Positions 1 to 7,447 of a stretch of DNA of 64,000 bases are shown here, piece by piece. The notes beneath the pieces are model-generated. The model did no database searches. It worked only from the letters and a program-made list of their open reading frames with translations, and was not told where the DNA came from. A program made the translations under genes and the position numbers. This DNA is from CAVYUC01 sp963771595 (GTDB lineage Bacteria; Bacteroidota; Bacteroidia; Bacteroidales; Prolixibacteraceae): assembly GCA_963771595.1 (NCBI GenBank), contig CAVYUC010000003.1, forward strand, positions 1 to 64,000. The letters are read 5' to 3'. Position 1 is the first letter of the stretch, and each line of letters starts with the position of its first letter.

Positions 1-345
1 ATGGGTAAGCGGCCCCCTAAATTCCCCCAAGGGGGACTTTGAAGAATTCCCGGATTTTTCTGAAAAAGCGGAATTAAGTTCATTAATTGATTTTATGAAT
101 GGAGCAATCTTCATAAAATTCGGGCGAGCCCCTACTACAGAAATTATTTTCATATTAAATATATTTTTACCCCTTTAGTCAGCCTCCCTATACCATTACG
201 CCGACATTTCCACCTAATAGGGGAATAAACAGGGAATTCTTGATTGTTTCAAATTTTATAAAAGAAGTCGCAAGATAATGCTTTTGTAAAACAATTCATT
301 TAATGTACCGGTAGCAGTTTCAAATTTTTTTTCTCTGATTTAAAA
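1..345. other. Non-coding stretch with C-rich palindromic repeat
   Basis: No open frame with family features is visible. Positions 13-40 hold a C-run/G-run palindrome (CCCCC...GGGGG). Related C-rich blocks recur in other gaps of the window, near 16.07, 19.4, 20.9, 23.2, 26.4, 27.4 and 29.3 kb. This looks like dispersed intergenic repeat DNA. Confidence 0.5.
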
Positions 346-531
346 CTAAACAGGAGGTATGTCAAGTTGTTTACAAATTATTTTACACATTAGGTTTGAT
401 AATTCGGCATGACGTCCTATTGTAGATTTTTTCCCGTTTTTCTTATTTAAATACAGGCTGTGATTGGCACCTTCACGAACAAGCACGCATTCATTATCAT
501 TCAGGTATTTCAGGAAAGCCTTTCGCTTCAT
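346..531 (-). CDS. hicA: HicA-type mRNA interferase toxin
   Basis: This 61-residue protein has the small dsRBD-like HicA layout. The N-terminus MKRKAFLKYL resembles the helix 'K..E..K.L' of the family. It is followed by REGANHSLY, where the His in GxxH is the expected catalytic residue, and by the basic strand KSTIGRHAEL ('tIPrH' in the family). HicA cleaves mRNA and is neutralised by HicB. The start codon overlaps the last base of the hicB stop (TGATG), so the two are translationally coupled with the antitoxin first. The order hicB-hicA is less usual than hicA-hicB but known. The family call is solid; activity is inferred. Confidence 0.85.
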   Translation of the reverse strand: MKRKAFLKYLNDNECVLVREGANHSLYLNKKNGKKSTIGRHAELSNLMCKIICKQLDIPPV

Positions 532-755
532 CAGGCAATGTTAAGTTTTCTGCGAATAATTTTTCTTCCTTTATACTGACTAATTGTATTCTCACGTTGA
601 AATTCGATAACGGTTTCCAGGGCATCCAACAGATTTTTTTTAAGTTCTTCAATTGTTTTACCCTGCGCTATAGCTTCGGGTATTTCCTGCACCTGGCCCA
701 CATACCAGCCATCTTCACTTTTTTCAATTATTGCGGTATAATTCAACTTTTTCAT
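531..755 (-). CDS. hicB: HicB-type antitoxin
   Basis: This 74-residue protein has the HicB partial RNase H-like fold signature: YTAIIEKSEDGWYVG, then 'VQEIPEAIAQGKTIEEL' and a helix with ALETVIEF. It is the short form without a clear C-terminal DNA-binding domain, so autoregulation may rely on another fold or be absent. It lies immediately upstream of hicA and shares one base with it. A Bacteroidota -7-like box lies 16 bp upstream of the start. Confidence 0.85.
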   Translation of the reverse strand: MKKLNYTAIIEKSEDGWYVGQVQEIPEAIAQGKTIEELKKNLLDALETVIEFQRENTISQYKGRKIIRRKLNIA

Positions 756-770
756 TGCTTAAATTTTATT

Positions 771-800
771 CAAAGGTATAAAAAAGGGTTTGTGGAAGAA
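771..800 (-). promoter_or_regulatory. Probable hicBA promoter
   Basis: On the minus strand TACCTTTG (771-778) matches the Bacteroidota -7 consensus TAnnTTTG. Nineteen bases upstream lies TTC (798-800), two of three bases of the TTG -33 element. It is placed to give a short leader before the hicB ATG at 755. Confidence 0.5.
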
Positions 801-917
801 CCCATATTTTTCATTCTCTTTTCAGACGATTTATTAAAGTTACCAAAAAATTGTTTGAGCACAAAGGGAAATGGGGTGCTTGTGGGTTTCCAAAACAAAC
901 ATTAAAAAGCATTTTCT

Positions 918-1028
918 GAAATGACAGGCAGGATTGAGAAACAGATAAAATGATTGGCTTGGAACAGGATGTAATTTGTGAACCCTGAAGGTTTTTAAAC
1001 ATTTCAAGATTGCGTGTGCGAATTCCTG
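918..1028. repeat. Direct repeat copy 1 flanking orphan HEPN gene
   Basis: About 111 bp starting GAAATGACAGGCA and ending near CGAATTCCTG is repeated, with scattered mismatches, at 1607-1717. The two copies bracket the HEPN-like gene at 1065-1568. Both contain a CCTTGAAGG...CTTCAAGG-like inverted repeat around a short A/T core (imperfect in this copy), a REP-like hairpin. Confidence 0.7.
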
Positions 1029-1064
1029 TGTTATGAAGTTCACAATCAGGAAATGCGAAGGTGA

Positions 1065-1568
1065 TTAATTGTGATTCAGAATAATTGACCTGCATCTTTC
1101 AATTATCATCCTGATTTTTTCGATATGATCAAATAAATAGTTGATCCCTTCAATCCGTTCGATGAGCGAAGCCGGATATTCATGAGCAATGTCATATCTG
1201 ATTTTTCTTATCTGTATCCATTCAAGTGCAGAATCCAAAATTCTTAATTTTTCCAGCCGGTTTAGTATGTCGATAAATGCTTTATGTAATTTTGCAAAAC
1301 GGAAAATATACTGGTCCAGAAAACTAATCATTTCATCACTCAGCGTGTAATAATTATCCCGATTTAAATGGATAAAAGTGTCTGTTTTTGATTTGGCAAA
1401 CTCCATTCGTTTTAAATGAAGCGCATAAGTTTCAAATGTTTTGTTTCCGATTTTACACGGCCATCGATTTACACAGCTACTTAACATCTTTAGATGGAGA
1501 GATAAAATGGTATTCTTTGTTATTTTGTTATTACGTGATGTTGTTTGAAAATTCTTTTCATTTGGCAC
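1065..1568 (-). CDS. Orphan HEPN-like protein, internally shortened
   Basis: The C-terminal two thirds align by eye with the HEPN proteins at 16112-16594 and 25419-25922. It shares 'FLDQYIFRFAKLH', then 'LEKLRILDSALEW', and the RX4H motif RYDIAHEYP expected of HEPN ribonucleases. About 20 residues present in the two homologues, between FAKLH and the LEKL helix, are missing. The first ~42 residues are unlike the homologues, so the real start may be internal. No nucleotidyltransferase partner is next to it. The gene sits between two copies of a direct repeat. It is probably a decaying or mobilised toxin-like gene; function is not established. Confidence 0.5.
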   Translation of the reverse strand: MPNEKNFQTTSRNNKITKNTILSLHLKMLSSCVNRWPCKIGNKTFETYALHLKRMEFAKSKTDTFIHLNRDNYYTLSDEMISFLDQYIFRFAKLHKAFIDILNRLEKLRILDSALEWIQIRKIRYDIAHEYPASLIERIEGINYLFDHIEKIRMIIERCRSIILNHN

Positions 1569-1606
1569 CGGTGATTACCGGGTGAGATTTCCATCGTTTC
1601 TTCGTT

Positions 1607-1717
1607 GAAATGACAGGCACGATTAAAAAACAGGTGACATGATTGGTTTGAAGTTGGATGTTATTTGTAAACCTTGAAGGTTTTTAAAACACTTCAAGGT
1701 TATGGTGCGATTGCCGG
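1607..1717. repeat. Direct repeat copy 2 flanking orphan HEPN gene
   Basis: Second copy of the 111-bp repeat at 918-1028. It includes the clear inverted repeat CCTTGAAG...CTTCAAGG around a T/A-rich core. The rest of the gap to 1810 holds no recognisable feature. Confidence 0.7.
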
Positions 1718-1810
1718 ATGTTTGACCTAAAAATTCCGGTGGTCCTCAAGAGCCGGCGATTCATCTCTTCCGGTGGAATTTACATCAGATACAATCGCGC
1801 AGTAGCGGGG

Positions 1811-2044
1811 TTATAAAAGTTCTTTCACTAAGATATCTTCATCCAAATCTTTCCAGTGAATTCCTTCACCATCTCCAATAAATCTCCAGTTATTTCTTTG
1901 CTCAGGTGTTGCATCACGTAGTGAGGGAAACCAGTTTACAGGAACAGAGAGTTCCCTTCCATCATCTAATACGAGGTACATTTTTATTTCGTCGAACCAA
2001 ATATTTACTGCGTTGGTTGATTTAGTAATCTGTAAAATGCTCAT
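1811..2044 (-). CDS. DUF2442-like protein (putative TA partner)
   Basis: This 77-residue protein has the DUF2442 pattern: a strand pair around 'IWFDEIKMYLVLDDGRELSVP', then WFPSLRDATPEQRNNW and a C-terminal 'GIHWKDLDEDILVKELL'. Members are often encoded next to DUF4160 proteins and the pair is predicted to be a toxin-antitoxin module. The start overlaps the end of the DUF4160 gene by 23 bases. The biochemical role is unknown. Confidence 0.75.
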   Translation of the reverse strand: MSILQITKSTNAVNIWFDEIKMYLVLDDGRELSVPVNWFPSLRDATPEQRNNWRFIGDGEGIHWKDLDEDILVKELL

Positions 2045-2258
2045 CCCATTTTATTTTAAATAGTTCAATATTTTCTAAAATTACCATTCTAATTTCATTA
2101 AGTTCATTTGCGTTAAATCTTTTTGATTTTACCAGTTCTGCATTTTTTAACAGGAATTTTGCGGTACTTCTTTCTTTTTCAACATGTATATGCGGAGGAT
2201 GATGGTCGTTTACATAAAAGAAAAACCTGTATCCCCTTACCCGCAAAATTGTTGGCAT
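2022..2258 (-). CDS. DUF4160-like protein (putative TA partner)
   Basis: The 78-residue protein has the hallmark N-terminus MPTILRVRGYRFFFYVNDHHPPHIHVE with the HxPxHxH-like cluster (cut here by a phase break at NDHHPPH), then a basic central part and a helical 'LNEIRMVILEN' C-terminus. It is the upstream member of a tightly overlapping pair with the DUF2442 gene. A TACCTTTG -7-like box lies 11 bases upstream of its ATG (2270-2277). The histidine cluster could bind metal or RNA, but this is a guess. Confidence 0.75.
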   Translation of the reverse strand: MPTILRVRGYRFFFYVNDHHPPHIHVEKERSTAKFLLKNAELVKSKRFNANELNEIRMVILENIELFKIKWDEHFTDY

Positions 2259-2475
2259 ATTTTTTTATTCAAAGGTAATTAATTTTTTCCTCACATAAGT
2301 TATGTCAGGACTTTGCGTCATCCGATGAACGAGCAATTGAAACGGAACATTATTCAGACTCAAACTACAGGCAACCCCGAATTGTAAATCAAAGATAGTG
2401 GGGGGAGACTGGAGGTTGAGTTTTTCCAACTCAACATTAAGGGGTAATCCGGAGTTTGGAAACTCCGGCTCCTGC

Positions 2476-2500
2476 AAAAAAGACCGCTTGAAGCGGCCTT
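2476..2500 (-). terminator. Rho-independent terminator (minus strand)
   Basis: On the minus strand GGCCGCTT-C-AAGCGGTC (2482-2498) can fold into an eight-pair stem with one G-T wobble, followed directly by six T. It is the first strong terminator downstream of the polysaccharide genes that end at 3431, and may be the 3' end of that transcript. Confidence 0.75.
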
Positions 2501-2549
2501 TCTTTAATATTTATTTGTTTTTATTTAAGGAAATTTTGGCAATGGGTTT

Positions 2550-2681
2550 CTATGCCGGTAACGGGTTTTCCGTGATTGGTTCGGGTTCCGGGGTATCGCC
2601 GTTGTGTCGGGTTCCGCGGTCTTCGATTACACGTGCCTGGCGTAATGACTGGTAAAAATCGGGATCATTGTTTTAAAACAT
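2550..2681 (-). other. Possible small ORF remnant
   Basis: A 40-codon open segment reads NNDPDFYQSLRQARVIED and then a proline/glutamate-rich tail ending before a TAG. It is preceded by ATG TTT and an in-frame TAA, so it has no usable start as written. Codon character looks coding and a terminator follows 50 bp downstream. I do not recognise a family. It could be the tail of a lost gene or a short gene with a nonsense change at codon 3. Confidence 0.25.
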
Positions 2682-2888
2682 GCTCATGATGTACCCAACC
2701 TGGTATTTTGAGCAGGAAATAGAAAGTCTGTTTAAATTCAAGGGCATTGACAGGAAAAATTGCAAAGATAAAAAGCATCAATCGATTTTTTAGTTGGATT
2801 TATGTAAGTGCTGGTTCATAGTTTGTTGAGAATTGCTAACGATGAAAAATTTAAACAAGAAAAAATTACTGCAACACATTAAAAAATA
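2682..2888. other. Non-coding gap before the 22-bp repeat array
   Basis: AT-rich sequence with no recognisable gene or structure. It lies between a possible ORF remnant and a regularly spaced repeat array. Confidence 0.4.
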
Positions 2889-3022
2889 ATGACCTGTGAT
2901 CACAAAAATAATGACCTGTGATTACAAAATTAATGACCTGACATTTCAAATGTAATGACCTGTCATTACGATCGTGATCACCTGACATTAGAATTGAGAT
3001 GACCTGACATTATTTTTTAATC
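2889..3022. repeat. Six tandem units at exact 22-bp spacing
   Basis: The core GACCTG (once CACCTG) occurs at 2891, 2913, 2935, 2957, 2979 and 3001, every interval exactly 22 bp. Most cores are preceded by AAT or GAT and followed by TGATNAC or ACATT/TCATT, so each unit carries an imperfect dyad. Unit 4 is a perfect inverted repeat, AATGAC-CT-GTCATT. Two helical turns per unit would put all sites on the same face of the DNA. The layout resembles an operator array or iterons. 22 is not a multiple of 3, so this is not a coding repeat. Confidence 0.85.
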
Positions 3023-3165
3023 GCTATTGATCAATCTGCAGGGGCGACCGATTAAAAACTCACCGGCTTTTGTATGCTCCTTCATTTGCTTCTGAACTAA
3101 CGGCAGGCGGTTTATTTTCTCCGGAAGTAGATTGTTGAACAGGCATGAACATAAATTAAGTATTT

Positions 3166-3186
3166 GATGCGGTTTAAAACCGCATC
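3166..3186. repeat. Perfect hairpin downstream of epimerase remnant
   Basis: GATGCGGTT-TAA-AACCGCATC gives a nine-pair stem with a three-base loop, six bases past the stop of the truncated epimerase on the minus strand. No clear T-run follows, so it may be a REP-like hairpin or an mRNA 3'-end stabiliser rather than a classical terminator. Confidence 0.6.
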
Positions 3187-3192
3187 TCCCGG

Positions 3193-3417
3193 TTATTCTG
3201 ATTCGAAGGTGATGTTGTCTTTATTGGGGTTGATGAATTCGTAATGTAATGTGTTGTGTAATCCCTGAGCCAAAGTATAAGGTGCTTTAAATCCTGAATT
3301 ATGAGCTGAAGTTGCATCAAATTGGGTGGTGGCACAGAATTTTTTTACACGGACAGCGCTTACCGGAAATTTTTTACCTGTAATTTTTGAAAGAACATCA
3401 AATGTTAAACAACCGGC
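3193..3417 (-). pseudogene. C-terminal fragment of sugar nucleotide epimerase/dehydratase
   Basis: About 74 codons are open to the stop at 3193-3195. They read LTFDVLSKITGKKFPVSAVR, then VKKFCATTQFDA, GFKAPYTLAQGL and a tail ending NITFESE. This matches my recollection of the last fifth of SDR-type NAD-dependent epimerases from Bacteroidota surface-sugar loci. In frame, a TAA lies directly upstream and nothing of the Rossmann domain is present. The remnant lies 14 bases downstream of the first GT4 gene, so it was probably the last gene of the polysaccharide operon before truncation. Confidence 0.7.
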
Positions 3418-3430
3418 TTATTAATTTTTT

Positions 3431-4603
3431 TTAATTAGACCTTTTCAATATCATTCCATCATAGATTTTTAGTAATTCATTCCAAATAATTCTTGAATCA
3501 AATTCTTCTTCTATTCTTTTTCTTCCATTCATGCCAAGTCTTTGTCTTAATTCTGGATTAATTATTAAATTTTCTAATGCTACTTTTAATTGCGCAGAAT
3601 CAATTTGATTGACCAAAACACCAGTAATTCCATTTTTTATACTTTCTCTACAACCCATTACATTAAAACCTACAACTGGCAACTCCATAGCTGAAGCCTC
3701 TAAGGCAACATTTCCAAAACCTTCTCTATGGCTAGGAAATGCAAAAATATCAGCTGCTGCAAAATATTTTTCTACATGTTTAGACCATGGTTCAACAAAA
3801 ATCTTGGTATTTTTTTCAATTGCTAATTTCACATCTTCATTTAAAGGATCGAATTCTTCAAATTGACCTTGTAACATCAAATAAATATTTCTATGTTTTT
3901 TTAATAAATCTAAAAAAGCATAAATTAATTCGTTGACTCCTTTATCTTTTCGTATTCTTCCAGAATATAAAATTAGTATATCATTAGCTTTTAATTTAAA
4001 CTTTTTTCTTATCACTAAGCCTTCATGTATTATTTCATCATTTAATGTAAATTTCTTTAAATCTACGCCATTGCTTGAACCTTGATTAATAACAAATATT
4101 TTACTAGCTGAGCAATATTTATTAGCGATAAAATCTTCGCGTAATTCCATTGAAATACAGAAAACTTTTCTTGAAATTCTAAATTTTATTCGCTCAATTG
4201 TTTCATGGAATTTGCGTTTTAACCCAGTTAAATTTTCATAGACCCTACCGCGTTGCGTGTAAATTATATTTTTTTGAAAAGTAACAAATGCTGCTATAGC
4301 TCCTATTAATGAAGCTTTTGGTGTAGAGATACTAATTATATCAAATCGGTTAAAAAGCAAATACCAAGATAATTGAATGACGCTTAATAGATCTAAAATT
4401 GGCGAAGGTTTTCTTTTAAGAAGGATTACTTTAGTTTTTATGCCATCATTTCGTAACCACTCGTGTTCTATTCCAGCAGGGGCTATTCCTGTTATCTCAT
4501 ACCCATTTTTCATTAAAAATTTAAATTGATCCCGATATAGGCTGTGCAAATTCATTGCAGAACCAATTATTACGCACATTTTTTTTTTGTTATTCTTCAT
4601 CAA
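3431..4603 (-). CDS. Glycosyltransferase family 4
   Basis: 390 residues with GT-B architecture. The N-terminal Rossmann half starts KKMCVIIGSAMNLHSLYRDQFKFLMKNGYEITGIAP, broken here by the reading of a leading basic tail. The C-terminal donor domain has LYSGRIRKDKGVNELI, a 'FAFPSHREGFGNVALEASA' E-x7-E motif region and GVLVNQIDS. GT4 enzymes are retaining transferases using nucleotide sugars at the cytoplasmic face of the inner membrane, here to build the repeat unit. The start overlaps the preceding acyltransferase stop by four bases (ATGA). Donor and acceptor cannot be told. Confidence 0.88.
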   Translation of the reverse strand: MMKNNKKKMCVIIGSAMNLHSLYRDQFKFLMKNGYEITGIAPAGIEHEWLRNDGIKTKVILLKRKPSPILDLLSVIQLSWYLLFNRFDIISISTPKASLIGAIAAFVTFQKNIIYTQRGRVYENLTGLKRKFHETIERIKFRISRKVFCISMELREDFIANKYCSASKIFVINQGSSNGVDLKKFTLNDEIIHEGLVIRKKFKLKANDILILYSGRIRKDKGVNELIYAFLDLLKKHRNIYLMLQGQFEEFDPLNEDVKLAIEKNTKIFVEPWSKHVEKYFAAADIFAFPSHREGFGNVALEASAMELPVVGFNVMGCRESIKNGITGVLVNQIDSAQLKVALENLIINPELRQRLGMNGRKRIEEEFDSRIIWNELLKIYDGMILKRSN

Positions 4604-5136
4604 ATTCCCGGATTATCGATTCTTTTGGAAATAAATTTTGCCGGCACTCCACCAATAAATGAATTATCCTTAAAAGTATTATTAACCATGCTATTTGCAC
4701 CTACCAAACATCCTTTTCCTAAATTTGTGCCTGATGCTATTGTTGAATGTGCAGCAATCCATGAGCCTTTGCCAATAACGACTGATTTAAAATGAGTTCC
4801 CCCCCATCGGACAGAATTATCTTTAAAACCGTGAGCAGTTGAAACAATAATACAATATGGTGCTATTACAACTTCATCTTCAACTGTTATTCCACCTTTC
4901 CCGTTTAACCAACTTCCCTTTGCTATATAAACATTATTACCTATAAATAATTTATTGATTCCTAAAAAAGTAACATCTCTTCCCAAAGTGAAATTTTTAG
5001 GACGCCCTGGTAAAAATAAACTAATAAGAAAACCTCTCAATTGTATTGTGAACTTGTTATCTGGAAACCAGCAGGTAATAATTCCCATTAACCATATTGG
5101 TAAATAGAAACGAATTTGATATTTAAACTGATTCAT
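4600..5136 (-). CDS. Hexapeptide-repeat acyltransferase (WcaF-like)
   Basis: 178 residues with left-handed beta-helix repeats: LGRDVTFLGINKLFIGNNVYI, GGITVEDEVVIAP, then STAHGF with the likely catalytic His, VVIGKGSWIAAHSTIASG and a C-terminal GVPAKFI closing motif. These O-acetyltransferases use acetyl-CoA to decorate sugar residues and act as trimers. A hydrophobic N-terminal helix (IWLMGIITCWF) resembles WcaF-type enzymes. It overlaps its upstream neighbour by 14 bases and its downstream neighbour by 4, showing operon membership. It probably O-acetylates the polysaccharide repeat unit. Confidence 0.85.
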   Translation of the reverse strand: MNQFKYQIRFYLPIWLMGIITCWFPDNKFTIQLRGFLISLFLPGRPKNFTLGRDVTFLGINKLFIGNNVYIAKGSWLNGKGGITVEDEVVIAPYCIIVSTAHGFKDNSVRWGGTHFKSVVIGKGSWIAAHSTIASGTNLGKGCLVGANSMVNNTFKDNSFIGGVPAKFISKRIDNPGI

Positions 5137-6324
5137 TTATTGTTTGATTTTTTAGATGTTCGTAAAAATCATAACGAATTTTTTTAAGTCTTTTGGATTG
5201 ATATTTTTTTGCTTCTGAAAAATTTCTTTGAGCAACAGATATTAATTCATCTTCATTGAGGTTTAATACTTTTCTGATTTTTATTTGTAACTTTTTAACA
5301 TCCCCAGGTTTAACAATATATTCATGGTCTAATAATTCTGGGATACCTCCAGTTTTTGAACCAATGATAATACTAGCTCTGCTCATTGCCTCAATAACTG
5401 ATTCTGGTAAACCTTCCGTCAAACTTGGATGTAAATATAGATCGAGATTGTCTAACCAATTAAAGACGGGTTGACCATTTGGTAAAGTTCCATCAAAAAA
5501 TACATTTTGGTTTATATGATATTTTGAAATTAGTTTTTCATAATCCTTAGGATTTCCTTTGCCTAATATTCTTAAGCTAAAATTGTTAAAGTTATGTTCT
5601 TGTTTTAGTTTACCTAGGGCTTCAATAGCTATATGAATACCTTTGTATTTTGTTTTGAAATTGCCAATTACACCGATTTGAATAGTATCACTTTTTCTAT
5701 TTATTGATTTAACTTTTTTTATTCTTTTAAGAAGTATCGTATCATCATAATCTGAGATGTCAACATCAGATGCGCCTACTGCATATGCAAAATCCGAGCT
5801 TTTATATCGATTTTGTAAAAAACTACTAGTAACATATAGAATATTATTTGCTTCCGATATAGTATTCTTCATTCTTTTATAAGAAGAGGTGCGTAAAATT
5901 TACTAATTATTCCTCCATAGTTCCAAAGTGCATCCCAAGCGCATCCTACAACTTCTAAAGCATAAGGTTTTTTAATCTTATTTGCCAGATTAGCAGCTAT
6001 GAGACCATTTTCGCTTGGTAATCGTGCAACTAAAGCATCCGCTTCGTTGAGCAGTAAACTTATCCGATTTCTGACATTTTTAATTTCCCAAACTCCTTTT
6101 AGAGAAGATATTTTATCTACGAATTCAAATTTTATCTGTGGATGACTACTTTTAACAAATTTTTGATTTTCATTTATTTTTCCTCCATATCTGCCTACAA
6201 CAGTAATATTGTCAAAATGATTTAAATACTTTTCCCAAAGATACCAAGGAAATCCCCCGGCAGAAAAGTAATCTCCTTTTTCGTCTTCATAAAAGAAGTG
6301 ATCGTGAACAAATAATAGCTTCAT
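5123..6324 (-). pseudogene. Glycosyltransferase family 4, split by a frameshift
   Basis: The first frame (5869-6324) gives an N-terminal GT-B half starting MKLLFVHDHFFYE and ending in ...FYAPLLIKE. The second (5123-5872) starts MKNTISEANNILYVTSSFLQ and carries the donor-binding half with 'IGVIGNFKTKYKGIHIAIEA' and YLHPSLTEGLPESVIEAMSR. Together they make one ordinary GT4 of about 400 residues. Adding one A to the A-run near 5873 would fuse them as ...IKRMKNT. The ATGA overlap could in principle let both halves be made. An indel, either real or a homopolymer sequencing error, is the simplest reading. Confidence 0.8.
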
Positions 6325-6328
6325 AATG

Positions 6329-7447
6329 TTATAGTAATTCTTTTAAAAACTCATTAAATCTTTTTTCCGGGTCAAATTCTTTTTTAGTCCAATCACTAAT
6401 GTTCTTCACGTCATAGGTTTTTCGTGTTTTTAAATAGGTTTTAATAGCATTTGAAAATGATTCATAATCGTGAGGAGGGAAAAGGTTTACTTTTACTTCG
6501 TTAGGTGTGCATTCATCGATAGTGGGGATATTACTGGCAAAAACCGGCACTTCATAAAGCATTGCTTCAATTAATGCATTTGGTTGGCCTTCATTATATG
6601 ATGGAAATATAAAGGCATCCATAATTTTTAATAAACCTGTGATGTCCTTTCTTAATCCAGGCGTTCTAAAATATTCCGTAATGTTGTATTTTCTTAAATC
6701 ATTTTTAATTCCTTCCTCCACTCCTTTTCCGATTAGCAAAAAACACACTTCTTTGTTTTCTTCTATGACTGATTTGGCTACTTTGATTATTGTTTTATAA
6801 TTTTTTACATTTCTAAAATTACCTACATGACCTATAATAAATTGTTTTTCATTAATATTAAGACTTCTCCTTAATAATTCATTTTCACCGATTTCAGTAG
6901 AAGCTGGTTTTGAAGGAACCCCATTGTATATAATCTTGTAGTCTAAAATTTCATCTTTTTCCCAGTTTGGTAGAAAGACATTTAAAGCATGTTTTGAATT
7001 GGACAGTATTTTGGGCTTGGCTAATCCTAAAAAAAATTTAAGTAAATTAACATATGCTTTTTTTAGAAAGGTCATTTTAAACTGGTATGCAGAATCCCGA
7101 TAAAAAGTAATTCTTTTTTTAATTCCTGATATCCTTCCAGCCAATAATGCTGGAGCTGAGAAAGTTCCTGTAAAATCACATATGGTATCAAATCTTTCTT
7201 TTTTTAAAAATCGATAAAACCTTATGTAATCAAAAAGATTTGCATAATGTAACTTTAAATAGCTGATTTGAACATTTTCTATTTTATTAAAATCATATTC
7301 TAATGTGCCTCCTTTGCCTTGTTTACAGTTTATAATTATTTTACTAAAATATTCGTTATTTACTTTTATAAAACGTAGCAGGTAATTTTCAAGGCCTCCC
7401 AAAGATAAATTTGAAACTAGAAAGATTATCTTTTTTTTATTTTGCAT
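6329..7447 (-). CDS. Glycosyltransferase family 4
   Basis: 372 residues with an intact GT-B fold. The N-terminus KKIIFLVSNLSLGGLENYLL contains the 'GG.E' acceptor-side loop; the linker reads ILSNSKHALNVFLPNW. The donor domain has IIGHVGNFRNVKNYKTII and FIFPSYNEGQPNALIEAML with the E-x7-E region. It is typical of cytoplasmic enzymes that extend an undecaprenyl-linked oligosaccharide. It overlaps wzy by 11 bases and is four bases from the split GT4. Linkage specificity is unknown. Confidence 0.88.
   Translation of the reverse strand: MQNKKKIIFLVSNLSLGGLENYLLRFIKVNNEYFSKIIINCKQGKGGTLEYDFNKIENVQISYLKLHYANLFDYIRFYRFLKKERFDTICDFTGTFSAPALLAGRISGIKKRITFYRDSAYQFKMTFLKKAYVNLLKFFLGLAKPKILSNSKHALNVFLPNWEKDEILDYKIIYNGVPSKPASTEIGENELLRRSLNINEKQFIIGHVGNFRNVKNYKTIIKVAKSVIEENKEVCFLLIGKGVEEGIKNDLRKYNITEYFRTPGLRKDITGLLKIMDAFIFPSYNEGQPNALIEAMLYEVPVFASNIPTIDECTPNEVKVNLFPPHDYESFSNAIKTYLKTRKTYDVKNISDWTKKEFDPEKRFNEFLKELL

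Larger units (their letters stand above)
756..1064. other. Gap between hicB and orphan HEPN gene
   Basis: Apart from the hicBA promoter and the first copy of the 111-bp repeat (918-1028), I see nothing recognisable. Overlapping open frames on both strands lack any family motif. Confidence 0.45.

Noticed and set aside
811..1095. 94-codon frame over the first direct repeat
   Set aside because: Competing frames of similar length exist on both strands and the sequence is part of a repeat; no motif supports a protein.
2265..2477. 70-codon minus-strand frame starting MQEPEFPNSG
   Set aside because: It lies over palindromic repeats (GGAGTTTGGAAACTCC, TTGAGTTTTTCCAACTCAA), has no family features, and its start is downstream of a terminator.
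2889..3022. CRISPR-like array
   Set aside because: The units are contiguous and diverged with no unique spacers, the period is only 22 bp, and no cas genes are in the window.
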